This document shows positions 7,132 through 8,041 of a stretch of 8,041 nucleotides of DNA, in pieces. Below the pieces are notes generated by a model that saw only the letters and a list, made by a program, of their open reading frames with translations, ran no database searches and was not told where the DNA came from. A program made the position numbers and the translations under genes. Source of the DNA: an uncultured Bacilli bacterium (GTDB lineage: Bacteria > Bacillota_I > Bacilli_A > RF39 > UBA660); the NCBI GenBank assembly GCA_944358565.1, contig CALVRK010000047.1, positions 1 through 8,041 of the forward strand, in the 5' to 3' direction. The stretch's first letter is position 1. The number at the start of each line of letters is the position of its first letter.

Positions 7132-7868
7132 TTATTTTCCTCCTTCTGTAAATAAGCAACTGAAATATTATCTGTTCCACCTCTGTTATTTGCTTTATCA
7201 ATTAATTTTTGTACTTTTGCATCAATATCTATATCACTATTTAAAACATTTTCAATTTGTGTATCATCAAGCATATTAGTAAGTCCATCACTACAAAGTA
7301 AAATGGCACTCACATCTCTTTCAACATCAAAAACATCCATTTCAACTGATATATTAGCTCCAAGTGCTCTCATCAAAACATTTTTTCGTGGATGATCTTT
7401 CGCCTCTTCTTCGGTAATTTCTCCAGATTTTACAAGTAAATTAACCAAAGTATGATCATTAGTTATTTTGTATATCTTTTTATTTTTAATTACAAAACCT
7501 GAAGAATCACCAATATTTCCAAATAACAAAAATTCATCGGTTAAAAGAGCCATAACTATTGTCGTTCCCATTCCTAAACTCTCAGGATTTTCTTCGGTAT
7601 ATCTATAAAGAAGCATATTAGCTTCACTAACTATTTCTTTTAAAAAGTTAATCGCATCTTCTTTATTTCCGACACTTGATGTATCGATAAACCTTTTACC
7701 AATATGCGTTATTGCTATCGATGAAGCAATCTCTCCACCTTTATGACCTCCCATACCATCAGCTACCGCCATTAGTATTTCACCAGAATTATTTTTAACA
7801 ATTGTTACACTATCTTCATTGTGATCTCTGACTTGGCCAGGATCGGTTAAATATGAAAATTCCATCAT
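7128..7868 (-). CDS. prpC: PP2C-family protein Ser/Thr phosphatase (PrpC/Stp), partner of PrkC
   Basis: A 246-residue soluble, metal-dependent protein phosphatase of the bacterial PP2C type, expected to remove phosphates from PrkC and its targets. All core motifs are present: RDHNED (14-19), ADGMGGH (36-42), GTT near 101, GDS (120-122), CSDG (192-195) and GGTDN (230-234). The metal-ligand aspartates are Asp19, Asp37, Asp194 and Asp233. The DHP-RKNVL-ALG segment (158-170) is typical of the PrpC/Stp subgroup. The Arg that commonly follows GDS is Ser here, a small departure. Two ATG codons are adjacent (7868-7866 and 7865-7863). The AGGAGG site lies 4 bases from the first and 7 from the second, so initiation at the second (245 residues) is at least as likely. 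The gene overlaps rlmN upstream and prkC downstream by ATGA-type contacts, as expected for a phosphatase/kinase pair made together. Confidence 0.96.
   Translation of the reverse strand: MMEFSYLTDPGQVRDHNEDSVTIVKNNSGEILMAVADGMGGHKGGEIASSIAITHIGKRFIDTSSVGNKEDAINFLKEIVSEANMLLYRYTEENPESLGMGTTIVMALLTDEFLLFGNIGDSSGFVIKNKKIYKITNDHTLVNLLVKSGEITEEEAKDHPRKNVLMRALGANISVEMDVFDVERDVSAILLCSDGLTNMLDDTQIENVLNSDIDIDAKVQKLIDKANNRGGTDNISVAYLQKEENK
7139..7145 (-). promoter_or_regulatory. Ribosome binding site of prkC
   Basis: AAGGAGG on the minus strand, 7 bases before the prkC ATG and lying within the 3' end of prpC. It decides the start at 7131 rather than the in-frame Met six codons later. Confidence 0.8.
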
Positions 7869-8041
7869 TTCCCCTCCTCAAAGTTACTACGTAATTGCCC
7901 GCAAGCGGCACTTACTTCACTACCGAATTCCTTGCGCACCGTCACATTTATTTTATTTTTCTTAAGTATATCATAAAAATGCATTATTTTATCTCTATCA
8001 GTTTTTTTAAATTCTATATGACTTGTTTCATTATAAGGAAT
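7865..8041 (-). CDS. rlmN: 23S rRNA (adenine-C2)-methyltransferase RlmN, C-terminal fragment (5' end outside window)
   Basis: The last 58 codons of RlmN, a radical-SAM enzyme of the cytoplasm that methylates C2 of an adenine in 23S rRNA and also of one in certain tRNAs. The reading frame is open to the window edge and ends in TGA at 7867-7865. Visible family marks are the IPYNE start of the fragment, the VTVRKEFGSE segment and the terminal ACGQLR motif. The Cys of that motif (codon 7903-7901) corresponds to the essential C-terminal catalytic Cys of RlmN (Cys355 in E. coli). The radical-SAM CxxxCxxC motif would lie outside the window. The stop overlaps the start of the phosphatase gene, so the two are probably translationally coupled. 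rlmN directly before prpC is the Bacillus arrangement. The fragment is too short for the track's length cutoff but the family assignment is secure. Confidence 0.93.
   Translation of the reverse strand: MPYNETSHIEFKKTDRDKIMHFYDILKKNKINVTVRKEFGSEVSAACGQLRSNFEEGK
7873..7878 (-). promoter_or_regulatory. Ribosome binding site of prpC
   Basis: AGGAGG on the minus strand, inside the last codons of rlmN. Its distance to the two tandem ATGs (4 and 7 bases) favours the second ATG as the main start. Confidence 0.75.

Noticed and set aside
1..8041. tRNA, rRNA, CRISPR array, insertion sequence or prophage genes
   Set aside because: No tRNA-like cloverleaf, no spaced repeats, no transposase or integrase motifs; the window is almost entirely accounted for by the six genes.

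Overview
The window is an AT-rich stretch in which every supportable gene lies on the minus strand. Read right to left (the direction of transcription) the order is: the 3' end of rlmN, a PP2C-type phosphatase (prpC/stp), a PASTA-domain Ser/Thr kinase (prkC), the ribosome-assembly GTPase rsgA, ribulose-phosphate 3-epimerase (rpe) fused in frame to a type IV pilin-like segment, and pyruvate:ferredoxin oxidoreductase (nifJ). The rlmN-prpC-prkC-rsgA-rpe order is the one known from Bacillus and other Firmicutes. Strong AGGAGG ribosome sites, TGA used as a stop, TGG used for Trp, and an oxygen-sensitive PFOR point to a low-GC anaerobic Firmicute using the standard code, probably a gut-type Bacilli/Mollicutes-relative. 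The lineage call is inference from gene order and protein flavour; no database was searched.

Layout: 7865-8041 partial rlmN; 7128-7868 prpC; 5419-7131 prkC; 4592-5419 rsgA; 3531-4580 rpe-pilin fusion; 181-3519 nifJ; 1-180 non-coding, with two terminator-like hairpins, a 24-base A/T homopolymer and a Shine-Dalgarno-like site at the very edge. All junctions either overlap (4, 4 and 1 bases) or have a gap of exactly 11 bases with the ribosome site overlapping the preceding stop codon. The block therefore looks like one co-transcribed, translationally coupled operon whose promoter is outside the window to the right. No gene-free stretch exceeds 180 bases.

Functionally, PrpC and PrkC form the opposing phosphatase/kinase pair that senses cell-wall fragments through PASTA domains. 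RlmN and RsgA act on rRNA and the ribosome, Rpe serves the pentose phosphate pathway, and NifJ makes acetyl-CoA and reduced ferredoxin from pyruvate. In Bacillus thiN follows rpe; here nifJ does.

The most unusual item is the 349-residue fusion: a full-length cytoplasmic epimerase runs without a linker into a class III (prepilin peptidase) cleavage motif, a hydrophobic pilin helix and a Ser/Thr-rich pilin-like head. No usable in-frame start codon lies near the junction. If prepilin peptidase acts at Gly213/Phe214, the enzyme would serve as an oversized leader and be released from the pilin on processing.
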